Positions 16,287 through 24,082 of a stretch of DNA of 56,045 nucleotides are shown here, in pieces; positions within the stretch are counted from its first letter, which is position 1; every line of letters begins with the position of its first letter. The translations under genes and the position numbers were made by a program. Below the pieces are notes generated by a model that saw nothing but the letters and a program-made list of their open reading frames with translations, had not been told where the DNA came from and ran no database searches. This DNA is from JBFWQM01 sp050249455 (GTDB lineage: Bacteria; Pseudomonadota; Alphaproteobacteria; MPNO01; VGEU01), in contig JBFWQM010000007.1 in NCBI GenBank assembly GCA_050249455.1, positions 1 to 56,045 of the forward strand. The letters run 5' to 3'.

Positions 16287-17050
16287 CAGCGCAGTCCCAT
16301 CAGTCCGCTGAAGGTGTCCTGGAACGAGCCGAGGAAAAGGAGCCCGCCGGCCGACAGCGTCAGCGCCATGACGACGAAGGACAGCAGGATCTGCGCCGGC
16401 ACCGCCACGAAGAAGAGCTGGATCTGCGGCATCAGCCGCGACAGGAGGCCGAGCCCGACCTGGAACAGGAGGCCGATGACGATCAGCGGCGCGGCGATCT
16501 GCATGCCGATCGCGAAGCTTGCGGCCATGACGCGCAGGCTCGCATCGGAAAAGTCCGCCAGCGGCAGGCCGCGGCCGGGCTGGAAGAGCTGATAGCTGTC
16601 CGCAACCGCCAGGATCATCAGGTGGTCGAGGCTGGAGGCGAAGATCAGGAACACGCCCAGGAGGTGCAGGAACGCCGCGACCAGCGTGCCCTGCTGCGCG
16701 CTGGCCGGATCGAACAGCGCGGCGTTGCCGAGGCTCGCCTGGAAGCCGATGATGGTGCCCGCGATGTGCATGGCGGTCATCACCATCCGCGCCAGCATGC
16801 CGATGAACAGCCCGATCACCGCCTCGCCGATCACCAGGACCGCCAGGCCGGCGAGCGTCGCCGGCAGGCTTACCAGCGCGGGCGCCACCGTCGGCGTCAC
16901 GACCACGGTCGTCGCCGCGGCGATCACCAGCCGCACGCGCGCCGGCACGAACGCCTCGCCGAAGCCGGGCAGCAGCACGAACGTCGAGCCGATGCGCGCG
17001 AAGACGAGCAGCAGCGCGAACAGGTTGCCGCCCAGCAGCTCGTTGAGCAT
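16286..17050 (-). CDS. fliR: flagellar export gate protein FliR
   Basis: 254 residues, mostly hydrophobic with about six membrane segments; it joins FliP and FliQ in the export-gate helix. Conserved features are VFARIGSTFVLLPGFGE near the start, GLFIGMLARMVMTAMHIAGTI in the middle and PLIVIGLLFQVGLGLLSRL-x-PQ near residue 195. Five bases separate it from fliQ and it overlaps flhB by one base, so the three are translated from one message. Confidence 0.95.
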   Translation of the reverse strand: MLNELLGGNLFALLLVFARIGSTFVLLPGFGEAFVPARVRLVIAAATTVVVTPTVAPALVSLPATLAGLAVLVIGEAVIGLFIGMLARMVMTAMHIAGTIIGFQASLGNAALFDPASAQQGTLVAAFLHLLGVFLIFASSLDHLMILAVADSYQLFQPGRGLPLADFSDASLRVMAASFAIGMQIAAPLIVIGLLFQVGLGLLSRLMPQIQLFFVAVPAQILLSFVVMALTLSAGGLLFLGSFQDTFSGLMGLR

Positions 17051-17055
17051 GCGCC

Positions 17056-17322
17056 TCAGCCGATGTTGATGATGCGGTCGGCCAGTCGCTCGGTGAACCC
17101 GGTCAGCACCGACAGCATGAACGGCAGCAGCAGGATCAGCGACAGCATCGCCACGATGATCTTGGGCACGAACACCAGGGTCTGTTCCTGGATCTGGGTC
17201 AGCGCCTGGATCAGCGAGATCGCAAGGCCGACGATCAGCGTGACCAGCATGACCGGCGCCCCGACCTGCAGCAGCACGAAGATGGTCTCGCGCGAGACCT
17301 CGAGGATTTCGGTCGTGTTCAT
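17056..17322 (-). CDS. fliQ: flagellar export gate protein FliQ
   Basis: 88 residues with two membrane helices, the normal FliQ size. The segments APVMLVTLIVGLAISLIQALTQIQEQTL and FVPKIIVAMLSLILLLPFML carry the family Q-A-x-T-Q-I-x-E-Q-T-L motif. The ribosome site is weak. The 63 bases between it and fliE hold a short TTAACGTTAA palindrome that could add local control. Confidence 0.95.
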   Translation of the reverse strand: MNTTEILEVSRETIFVLLQVGAPVMLVTLIVGLAISLIQALTQIQEQTLVFVPKIIVAMLSLILLLPFMLSVLTGFTERLADRIINIG

Positions 17323-17385
17323 GAGGCGAAATGAAGCGTTAACGTTAATGCCGGCGAGCAGGCGTCGCGCGAGCGGCGCGCGCCG

Positions 17386-17694
17386 TCAGATCGGCATGCG
17401 CACGATGTCCTGGTAGGCCTGGATCACGCGGTCGCGGATCGCGATCACGGTCTGCAGGGTGACGTCTGCGTTGTTGACCGCGGTCACCACGTCGGCAAGC
17501 TCCGCCTTGCCGGCGATCGCCGCCGCGCTCAGCTTCTCGGCGTTGTGGCCGACGTCGACGGCGCTCTTGAGGCCGTTCTCGACCAGCGAACCGAAGTCCT
17601 GGGCCGGATCCTGGCGCGCCGCCATGCCCGGCGCCTCGGCGGCCTTGGCCTGGCGCGCATAGGCGCCGACCGCGCTCGCGATGTTGATCGCCAT
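17386..17694 (-). CDS. fliE: flagellar MS-ring/rod junction protein FliE
   Basis: 102 residues. FliE links the MS ring to the proximal rod and is the first exported rod protein. The C-terminal half has the family pattern KAELADVVTAVNNADVTLQT and a terminal VIQAYQDIVRMPI. AGGAG, which overlaps the flgC stop codon, lies six bases before the ATG, indicating coupling to flgC. Confidence 0.92.
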   Translation of the reverse strand: MAINIASAVGAYARQAKAAEAPGMAARQDPAQDFGSLVENGLKSAVDVGHNAEKLSAAAIAGKAELADVVTAVNNADVTLQTVIAIRDRVIQAYQDIVRMPI

Positions 17695-17702
17695 TGCTGC
17701 TC

Positions 17703-18113
17703 CTATGCCTTCAGAAGATCGATGGTCTGCAGGATCATCTGCTTGGAGGCCTCGATCATATTGAGGTTGGCCTCGTAGGACCGCTGCGCCTCGCGCATGT
17801 CCATGAGCTCGATCAGCGACTTCACGTTGGGCGTCTGCACGTAGCCGGTTTCGTCGGCGGCCGGATGCTGCGGATTGTACTCGCGACCGAACTGGCCCCG
17901 ATCGGGCATGATCTTGTCGACCTTGACCAGCTCGGCCCCGAGCGCGCGGTCGAGCGTGCTGGCGAAGGTCACCATCTTGCGCCGGTACGGCTCGGCGCCC
18001 GGCGCGTCGGGCAGCGAATCGGCGTTGGCGACGTTCTCGGCGATCACGCGCAGGCGCGTGCCCTGCGCCTTCATGCCGGCGGCCGAGATGTTGAGCGATT
18101 TGATCAGGTCCAT
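17703..18113 (-). CDS. flgC: flagellar proximal rod protein FlgC
   Basis: 136 residues. The N-terminal rod motif (LNISAAGMKAQGTRLRVIAENVANADS) and C-terminal motif (VKSLIELMDMREAQRSYEANLNM) are both present. Exported without a cleaved signal through the flagellar type III system. GGGAG precedes the ATG. The 20-base gap to flgB and the overlap of its stop with the fliE ribosome site place it firmly in the operon. Confidence 0.95.
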   Translation of the reverse strand: MDLIKSLNISAAGMKAQGTRLRVIAENVANADSLPDAPGAEPYRRKMVTFASTLDRALGAELVKVDKIMPDRGQFGREYNPQHPAADETGYVQTPNVKSLIELMDMREAQRSYEANLNMIEASKQMILQTIDLLKA

Positions 18114-18133
18114 GACTGCGGCTCCCGCCCCAT

Positions 18134-18547
18134 TCAGCCGCCGCCGTTGCGGCCGATCGCCGTCTTGATCAGCGACAGGTGCTTGGCGTAGAGCGAGGAG
18201 GCGAGCTTGTAGCTGGACTGCGTCTCGGCGACCTTCATGAGCTGCTCTTCCAGCACCACCGAGTTGCCGGTGGGCGCGGTCTCGTACGTATTCTTCGTGG
18301 CCACGTCGCCGTTCGCGCCGCGCGGCGCGCGCGTCGGCGGCAGGTGATGGGCGTCGGTCGCGGCAAGGCTCAGCTTCGGCGCCTCCGGCTTCACGAGGCG
18401 CGCGAAGTCCTGCGCCTTCATGTCGTGCGGAACGAATTTCGGCGTGTCGGCGTTGGCGATGTTCTGGGCCAGCACTTCCTGGCGGCGCGTCAGCCAGTCC
18501 ATGCGCTTGGTCGCCATCGCGAAGATCGGCAGCTTCGACAGGTCCAT
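18134..18547 (-). CDS. flgB: flagellar proximal rod protein FlgB
   Basis: 137 residues from the ATG at 18547 (MDLSKLPIF); eight extra upstream codons of Arg/Ala character are unlikely to be translated. LTRRQEVLAQNIANADTPKF is the rod-protein N-terminal motif, and the C-terminus has LEEQLMKVAETQSSYKLASSLY. First gene of the six-gene rod/export-gate operon; two CtrA-like boxes lie 27-73 bases upstream. Confidence 0.94.
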   Translation of the reverse strand: MDLSKLPIFAMATKRMDWLTRRQEVLAQNIANADTPKFVPHDMKAQDFARLVKPEAPKLSLAATDAHHLPPTRAPRGANGDVATKNTYETAPTGNSVVLEEQLMKVAETQSSYKLASSLYAKHLSLIKTAIGRNGGG

Positions 18548-18573
18548 GGCGCGGGCGCGGGCTCGCTGCAAGT

Positions 18574-18588
18574 TTTACCGTAATTTAA
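18574..18588. promoter_or_regulatory. CtrA-like box 1, flgB/csrA intergenic
   Basis: TTTACCGTAATTTAA: one mismatch to TTAA-N7-TTAA, the recognition pattern of the response regulator CtrA. It lies 27-41 bases before the flgB ATG in a short AT-rich island. Binding is inferred from pattern and context only. Confidence 0.5.
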
Positions 18589-18605
18589 ATGTTTGCACGT
18601 CTGTG

Positions 18606-18620
18606 TTAATGAACCGTTTA
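18606..18620. promoter_or_regulatory. CtrA-like box 2, flgB/csrA intergenic
   Basis: TTAATGAACCGTTTA: one mismatch to TTAA-N7-TTAA. It lies 37-51 bases before the csrA ATG and 59-73 before the flgB ATG, so it could serve either divergent gene. Inferred from pattern. Confidence 0.45.
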
Positions 18621-18656
18621 GCGCGCGCCCGCGGGCGCGGTTGCGAAAGAGGCCCG

Positions 18657-18887
18657 ATGCTCTACCTGACCAGGAAGGTCGGCGAAACCGTCGTCATCAA
18701 CGACGACATCAAGGTGACGGTGGTCGAGGTCAAGGGACGCTCGATCAAGCTGGGCTTCGTGTTCCCGTCCGGCGTCTCGGTGCTGCGCGAGGAGCTGTAC
18801 GACAAGATCCAGAGCGAGAACGTCGCCGCCGCCCAGGGCGGGCTCGACCTGTTCGATCCGGACGACGGCAAGAACGACGGATCGTAG
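18657..18887 (+). CDS. csrA: carbon storage regulator CsrA
   Basis: 76 residues. Dimeric RNA-binding protein that blocks translation of target messages at GGA sites. Starts MLYLTRKVGETVVINDDIKV, the invariant CsrA beginning, with GRSIKLGF and the basic/hydrophobic strand before VLREELYDKI. The ATG at 18657 has AAGAGG upstream; longer in-frame extension is not conserved. Divergent from flgB. fliW, whose product binds and inhibits CsrA in other bacteria, is at 38609, so this copy is probably the flagellin-timing regulator. Confidence 0.95.
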   Translation: MLYLTRKVGETVVINDDIKVTVVEVKGRSIKLGFVFPSGVSVLREELYDKIQSENVAAAQGGLDLFDPDDGKNDGS

Positions 18888-18918
18888 CGCGGTCCCGCGA
18901 CCGGCCGCCGCACCGCGC

Positions 18919-18933
18919 TTTACGCGATCTTAA
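18919..18933 (+). promoter_or_regulatory. CtrA-like box upstream of the 19012/fliO/fliP unit
   Basis: TTTACGCGATCTTAA followed by CC: one mismatch to TTAA-N7-TTAA. It lies 79-93 bases before the ATG at 19012, between csrA and the next gene, so that unit may have its own promoter. Pattern-based inference. Confidence 0.45.
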
Positions 18934-19011
18934 CCACGTTCGCTCACCCTGTCGGAACGGCGGGCGAGGCGCCGCCACCGGCATCCGCAACGGCACCGAA
19001 GGTTTCCGACC

Positions 19012-19356
19012 ATGAGCGACGAGGCGGCCGCGGCCGCGCCCGCGCAGCTGAACGAAGCGATCCTCGAGGTGGCGGCCGCGCTGGACATCGCGCGCGAGGC
19101 GGTCGGCCGCGGCGACGTGATCGACCTCACCCGCATCGAAGGCCGGGTCGTCGAGCTGTGCGCAACCGCGCAGGCCGGCCCCGCCGGCAGTGCGCCGATC
19201 CTCAGGCCGGGCTTCGTCACCCTGATCGCCGCGCTGGAGGCGCTGCGCCTCGAGATCGTGCGGCAGCACACAGCGCTACGCGGCGAGCTGCAGGGCCTGT
19301 CCGAGCGCCAGCGCGCCTCCACCGCCTACGGCGGCACCCCGCGCAAGGGGCGCTAG
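19012..19356 (+). CDS. hypothetical protein in the flagellar cluster
   Basis: 114 residues, Ala-rich and predicted mainly helical, no signal peptide or membrane segment. Residues 15-60 (ILEVAAALDIAREAVGRGD, then IEGRVVELCATA) and 75-105 (ALEALRLEIVRQHTAL) look amphipathic and could form a helical hairpin, as in small flagellar chaperones. I do not recognise a family. It sits between csrA and fliO, 46 bases before fliO, so a role in flagellar export or assembly is possible by context only. Confidence 0.6.
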   Translation: MSDEAAAAAPAQLNEAILEVAAALDIAREAVGRGDVIDLTRIEGRVVELCATAQAGPAGSAPILRPGFVTLIAALEALRLEIVRQHTALRGELQGLSERQRASTAYGGTPRKGR

Positions 19357-19402
19357 CGAACGCGATGGGCGCCGCATCGCGACGCCGGCCGGCCGGACGC
19401 TG

Positions 19403-19714
19403 ATGGATTACACTACCTACATCCGCTTCGTTGCCGCGCTGGTCTTCGTGCTGGCGCTGATCGGCGCCATCACCTGGCTGGTGCGCCGCCTCGGGCTCGC
19501 CGAACGCGGCCTGCGCAACGGCGGCCGCAACCGGCGGCTCGCGGTCGTCGAGACGCTGGCGATCGACGCGCGCCGGCGGCTGGTGCTGGTGCGTCACGAC
19601 CAGACCGAGCATCTCATCATGATCGGCGGGACCGCCGACCTGGTGGTCGCCGGTCCACCGGGCAACCAGGGCGCGACGCCGGCCGCGCCCGCCGCTGCAA
19701 CGGACGGCCCGTGA
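19403..19714 (+). CDS. fliO: flagellar biosynthesis protein FliO
   Basis: 103 residues. One N-terminal transmembrane helix (about 9-29) followed by a small cytoplasmic beta domain with RRLAVVETLAIDARRRLVLVR and EHLIMIGG, the FliO signature. FliO helps assemble the FliP ring of the export gate. Its stop overlaps the fliP start by four bases, consistent with coupled synthesis. Confidence 0.88.
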   Translation: MDYTTYIRFVAALVFVLALIGAITWLVRRLGLAERGLRNGGRNRRLAVVETLAIDARRRLVLVRHDQTEHLIMIGGTADLVVAGPPGNQGATPAAPAAATDGP

Positions 19715-20445
19715 CTCGCATCGCCGCGCTCCTCCTTCTCCTGGTCGCGCTCTGCGCGGCCGAGCCGGCGCTGGCCCAGTCGGTCACGCTCGATCTCGGC
19801 GGCGACGACGGCACCTCGACGGGGCGCATCGTCCAGCTCGTCGTGCTGATGACGGTGCTCAGCCTGGCGCCGTCGATCCTGGTGATGGTCACGTCGTTCA
19901 CCCGCATCGTGGTGGTGCTGTCGTTCCTGCGCAGCGCGCTCGGCGTGCAGCAGACGCCGCCCAACGCTGTGATCATCAGCTTGGCCCTGTTCCTGACCGG
20001 CTTCGTGATGGCGCCGACCCTGGAGCAGTCCTACCGCGACGGCGTGGCGCCGCTGATGGAGAACAAGATCACCGAGACCGAGGCGATGCAGCGCAGCATG
20101 GGGCCGATCCGTGCCTTCATGGTGACCCACGTGCGCGAGCACGACCTGAAGCTGTTCATGGATATCGCCAACGCGCCGCCGCCGGCGACCGCGGCCGAGA
20201 CGCCGCTGCGCGCCTTGATCCCGGCCTTCATGATCAGCGAGCTGCGCCGCGCCTTCGAGATCGGGTTCCTGCTGTTCCTGCCGTTCCTGATCATCGACAT
20301 GGTGGTCGCCTCGCTCCTCATGTCGATGGGCATGATGATGCTGCCGCCGGTGATGATCTCGCTGCCGTTCAAGCTGATCTTCTTCGTGCTGGTCGACGGC
20401 TGGTACCTGGTCGCCGGCAGCCTGGTGCGCAGCTATGGCGGATAG
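19711..20445 (+). CDS. fliP: flagellar export gate protein FliP
   Basis: 244 residues. Cleavable signal peptide (about 1-23), then four membrane helices. Family motifs are plain: SLAPSILVMVTSFTRIVVVLSFLRSALGVQQTPPN, AFMISELRRAFEIGFLLFLPFLIIDMVV and SMGMMMLPPVMISLPFKL. It forms the FliP-FliQ-FliR core. The start codon is GTG within a GTGA overlap with fliO. Confidence 0.96.
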   Translation: MTRIAALLLLLVALCAAEPALAQSVTLDLGGDDGTSTGRIVQLVVLMTVLSLAPSILVMVTSFTRIVVVLSFLRSALGVQQTPPNAVIISLALFLTGFVMAPTLEQSYRDGVAPLMENKITETEAMQRSMGPIRAFMVTHVREHDLKLFMDIANAPPPATAAETPLRALIPAFMISELRRAFEIGFLLFLPFLIIDMVVASLLMSMGMMMLPPVMISLPFKLIFFVLVDGWYLVAGSLVRSYGG

Positions 20446-20464
20446 CGGGCGGCGCCGGCCGCTT

Positions 20465-20517
20465 GCCACCTCACCCGCTCGCTGCGCTCGCACCCTCTCC
20501 CCCTGAGAAGGCGGAGA
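20465..20517. repeat. palindromic intergenic repeat, copy 2 (half element)
   Basis: GCCACCTCACCCGCTCGC through CCCTCTCC-CCCTGAGAAGG-CGGAGA. It matches the reverse complement of the right half of the element at 11671, and lies between the convergent fliP and TPR genes, where the hairpin could help end transcription. Confidence 0.6.
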
Positions 20518-20556
20518 TTTTGAGGAAGGCGGCCCCAGGCCCGTCAACCGGTCCGG

Positions 20557-23364
20557 TCAGTTCATCTCGCTGAGCGAAGCGGTGCGGATGCGCTCGCGGT
20601 ACTGCGCCATGAAGGCGCGGAAAGTGTCGAGCTCGCCTGCCTTCATCGCGAACTCGCGGAACCGCGCCGGGTCCGGCAAGACCTCCCCCACCATGCCGCG
20701 GAACAGGTCGCCGACCGGGTTGCCGTCCATCGCCGCGCCGAACCGGGTGCGCAGCGCGGCCAGGCCGTCGCCGTCGTTGGCCAGCGTCAGCCCCACCGCG
20801 GCGCGCAGCACCAGGGCGGCCTGCGCCGCGTCGAGCTTCGCCGGGTCGGCGCCGTCGAGCAGCCGCAGCGCCGTGCGCGCGGCGTTCGGCCAGTCGCGGC
20901 GGCGCCAGTCGATATCGAGCCGCAGCGCCAGGACGTCCGCGCCGTCCAGCCCGTCGAGCCGCTTCAGCGCCTCGTCGTAGCGCTTCAGCTCGGCCAGCGC
21001 CTGCACCTCCAGCAGGCGGCGCTGGCGGACCAGCTCCGCCGGCGCGTCTGCGGCGGATGATGCGCCGAGCGCCTCGAGCGCCTCCGCCGGCTTGCGGTCG
21101 AACAAATGCAGCAGCGCCAGCCGCGCCCCGACGCGCGCCCGGGGCACGCCCTCCAGGCGGTGGCGCACCTGGTTGTCGAGCAGGTCCGCGGCCTCCGGCA
21201 GCAGGTCGACGCCGGCCAGCCGGTCGGCCAGGCGGCGGATCATCTCGTCGCCGTCGGCGCCCGACGGCGTCAACTCGCGGTAGTCCTCGTAGAGGCCCAG
21301 CGCGGCCACCGGCGGCAGGGAATCGGCAGCGCCGTCGAGGAACAGCCGGCGGAACAGCGCGCTCATCTCCTGCGCGACCGTCTGGGCGCCCTGGACCGCG
21401 CCGAAGTGCGTCGCGGCCGAGCGCAGCCGGCGCAGCGCATCGCGGTACTCGCCGCGCTCGGCGTGCAGCGCGGCGAGGCGGGTCAGCACGTCGAACTCGA
21501 AGACGTCGCCGCGCCAGGCGAAGGTCAGCCGCTCCAGCTCCGCCACCGCGTCGTCGGACGACATCGCGCCGCGGCCGAGCTGGAGGTCGACATAGGCGAA
21601 GCGCGCCCGCGCGCTCGACTGGCGATCGGGGGACTCCAGGAGCGGCTTCCACACCGCCTCGGCCTCGGCGAGCTCGCCCTTCTTCTTGTGGTAGTGGCCG
21701 CGCAGCATGTCGCGGTATTCCGCCTGGCGCGCATTCAGCTTCGCGCCGTTCAGGCTGTTCAGCCGTTCCTCGGCCATCGGCAGGTCGCCGACGGCCAGCG
21801 CGGCCTCGAGCGAGATCAGGAGGTAGCGGGTGCGCAGCCAGTCGGGAAGCTCACCGGCCAGCGCCTTGTCGCGCGTGAGCGCATGCGCTTCCTGCCAGTC
21901 GCCGCGCAGCGCCGCGATCATCGCGCGCCAGACCGAAAGGTCGCGATAGGGCATCAGGGCCGGATCGTCGAGGTCGGCCGACGCCTCCGCGTCGTGGCCG
22001 AGCAGCGCATGCGCGCCGGCGCGGACCGCGCGCATCGGCACCTGCAGCCGCGCCGGCAGCTTGGCGACGTCGACCGCCTGCAGGGCGCCGAGCGCCTCCG
22101 GCGCCTGGCCGGCGGCGAGGTAGAGCCGCGCGAGGTCGACGCGGGCCTCGTTGCGCTGCTGGACGTTGCCGGCCTGGATGCGGTCCTGCAGCGACTGGCG
22201 CAGCTCAGCGTCGTCGCCCTCGATCGGCGCGATCGCGTTGGTGCCGCTCGCGGCCGTCGGCGTGCGGCCGGCGCGGTCGGCGGCGCGCGAGACGCTGAGC
22301 CCGCGGTCGGCCTCGATGACGACGCCGTTGGGCCGCGCGATGGCGCGGGCGCGGTCGGCCCGCGTCACCACGGCGATGCCCTGGACGCTGGCCAGGATCT
22401 CGGTCTCCACCAGCGCCAATGGCGTTGCCACGCCGACGCCGGCCGTGCGGCTGGGGAAGACGGTGACGGTGTCGCCGATCTCGGGATGGACCAGCGATAT
22501 TGGTGCGCCGGCGCCGCGGACCGGCAGCACCACGCGCGCGCCGCGGCCGTCCTCGCCCTCGATGGCAGGCACCACGGCCTGCGCCGGCGGGGCGTTCGGA
22601 CCGGGTGCCAGGTCGAGCGCCCACACCGTGCCGTCGCGCCGCGCCGTGGCGCTCACGTGGCCGCCGAGCGGGAAGCGCAGCACCACCTGTTCGGTGACCG
22701 GGAGCTGCGTCACGGTGTCGTAGAGGCCCTTGCCGAACTGGCGCAGCGTCTCGACGTCGACCCGGCCGGGCGAGTCGAACACCACCCACAGGTCGCCGTT
22801 GCGGCGGAACATCGCGGCGCCGACGTCCTGGCGCCAGTTGAAGCGGATCGAGGTCATGGCCTTTTCGCGCCGTGCGTCCACGCTGACCACCGCGGCCGTG
22901 CGGTGCGCCGGCGCCGATGCCGGCGCGGCGGCGGGACGCGCGGGACCGGCGGCCGGCGCCACCGACGCCGCGCGCTCCACCTCGCTGGGCGGCGCGGCAG
23001 GGCGCGGCGGGGCGAGCGCCAGGACGACGCTGTCGCCGTCGCGGCGCACCTCGACCGAACGGGGGCCCTTCAGATACAGGGTGATCAGCCGGCCGCCCTC
23101 GCCCGCGGCCACGTCGGCGACGTGCCCCGGCAGCTTCTGGACCAGCCCCTGCACCTTGCGCACCACCGGATCGCCGAAGTGGATGCGCACCTTGCGGTCG
23201 GACGGCTGGTCGACCTTGAAGTCGACCTTGCCCTTCCACCTGAACACGATCTGTCCGCCGTCGCCTGCCTTCGACGCCGCGAAATCTACGAAGCGCGCGG
23301 CGTGGGCGTCGGCGGCCAGCACGAGCGCGACCGCGGTGGCGGCCGCGAGGCCGAAGCGGTTCAT
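20557..23364 (-). CDS. periplasmic TPR protein of the cheY-cheZ-motB operon
   Basis: 935 residues. Signal peptide about 1-22 ending AHA. Residues 25-120 resemble an AMIN-like beta domain (QIVFRWKGKVDFKV, KVRIHFGDPV, ITLYLKGP); a second related strand set lies about 165-240 after an Ala/Pro linker. From about 380 to the end the protein is helical, with TPR-like units (ARLYLAAGQAPEALGAL, ARLALLHLFDRKPAEALEAL, ALAELKRYDEALKRL). Its ATG overlaps the MotB-like stop by four bases. It is probably a periplasmic scaffold near the stator or motor rings; no characterised orthologue is recognised. Confidence 0.75.
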   Translation of the reverse strand: MNRFGLAAATAVALVLAADAHAARFVDFAASKAGDGGQIVFRWKGKVDFKVDQPSDRKVRIHFGDPVVRKVQGLVQKLPGHVADVAAGEGGRLITLYLKGPRSVEVRRDGDSVVLALAPPRPAAPPSEVERAASVAPAAGPARPAAAPASAPAHRTAAVVSVDARREKAMTSIRFNWRQDVGAAMFRRNGDLWVVFDSPGRVDVETLRQFGKGLYDTVTQLPVTEQVVLRFPLGGHVSATARRDGTVWALDLAPGPNAPPAQAVVPAIEGEDGRGARVVLPVRGAGAPISLVHPEIGDTVTVFPSRTAGVGVATPLALVETEILASVQGIAVVTRADRARAIARPNGVVIEADRGLSVSRAADRAGRTPTAASGTNAIAPIEGDDAELRQSLQDRIQAGNVQQRNEARVDLARLYLAAGQAPEALGALQAVDVAKLPARLQVPMRAVRAGAHALLGHDAEASADLDDPALMPYRDLSVWRAMIAALRGDWQEAHALTRDKALAGELPDWLRTRYLLISLEAALAVGDLPMAEERLNSLNGAKLNARQAEYRDMLRGHYHKKKGELAEAEAVWKPLLESPDRQSSARARFAYVDLQLGRGAMSSDDAVAELERLTFAWRGDVFEFDVLTRLAALHAERGEYRDALRRLRSAATHFGAVQGAQTVAQEMSALFRRLFLDGAADSLPPVAALGLYEDYRELTPSGADGDEMIRRLADRLAGVDLLPEAADLLDNQVRHRLEGVPRARVGARLALLHLFDRKPAEALEALGASSAADAPAELVRQRRLLEVQALAELKRYDEALKRLDGLDGADVLALRLDIDWRRRDWPNAARTALRLLDGADPAKLDAAQAALVLRAAVGLTLANDGDGLAALRTRFGAAMDGNPVGDLFRGMVGEVLPDPARFREFAMKAGELDTFRAFMAQYRERIRTASLSEMN

Positions 23365-24080
23365 CGGCGGTCCTTCTCCGTCGGACGGACGATCACGTCG
23401 ACCCGGCGCGCCAGCGCCTGGCGGCGGTCGGGCGCGAGGGTCGCGGGGATGTCGGCGAAGCGGCTGTCGCCATAGCCGAGCGCCATGACGGGCGCCCGGT
23501 AGCCGGCCAGCCGCAGTTCCTTGGCGACCGCGACCGCGCGGCTCACCGAGAGCTCCCAGTTCGACGCGAAGCGGTCGTTGCGCACCGGGTTGGGGTCGCT
23601 GTGGCCGATGACGTCGATGCGGTTGGAGAGGTTGGCGAACAGGCCGGCGAGCCGGTGCACCGCGCGGCGGCCTTCGTCGCGCAGGCCGGCGGCGCCCGGC
23701 GGGAAGAGGAAGTCAGCCGGCAGCGCGATGACGATGCGGTCATCGAGGCGATGGACGACCAGCGCGCCGAGCGCCGGGTCGGCCGCCATCTTCTCGCGCA
23801 GCAGCGTGTCGAGGTAGCCGAGGTCGAGACCGGGCGGCAGCGCGCGCGTCTCGGCGCCGAGCTCCACCGTCGCCGGCACGTCGGTCGGCTGCGGCCGCGG
23901 GCGCAGGCTCTGGGCAAGGCTTTCCACGAGCGATTCCCAGCGGCCCTTCTCCAGCTCCTGGGTTGCGAACAACAGGATCATGAACGTGAGAAGCAGCGCC
24001 AGCAGGTCGCTGAAGGTGACCAGCCACGGCGCCTCGACGGCGGCGCGGGCGCGGCGTCTGCCGTGGCGCAGGGCGGCCAT
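23361..24080 (-). CDS. motB: MotB-like stator protein (OmpA/MotB family)
   Basis: 239 residues. A single transmembrane helix about 19-40 contains Asp at 25 (WLVTFSDLLALLLTFMILLF), the position of the proton-binding aspartate of MotB. The periplasmic OmpA-like domain shows RIDVIGHSDPNP and SNWELSVSRAVAVAKEL, the peptidoglycan-binding motif. It overlaps the downstream TPR gene and follows the second MotB-like gene by two bases. No motA is visible in the window, so the partner is elsewhere. Confidence 0.82.
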   Translation of the reverse strand: MAALRHGRRRARAAVEAPWLVTFSDLLALLLTFMILLFATQELEKGRWESLVESLAQSLRPRPQPTDVPATVELGAETRALPPGLDLGYLDTLLREKMAADPALGALVVHRLDDRIVIALPADFLFPPGAAGLRDEGRRAVHRLAGLFANLSNRIDVIGHSDPNPVRNDRFASNWELSVSRAVAVAKELRLAGYRAPVMALGYGDSRFADIPATLAPDRRQALARRVDVIVRPTEKDRR

Positions 24081-24082
24081 CG

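Noticed and set aside
17339..17348. TTAACGTTAA between fliE and fliQ as a CtrA site
   Set aside because: The two TTAA units are separated by two bases, not seven. It is a palindrome but not the CtrA pattern.
21106..23475. 789-codon plus-strand frame across the TPR gene
   Set aside because: Arg/Gly/Ala-rich, no motif, antisense to a secreted protein with clear signal peptide and TPR units.
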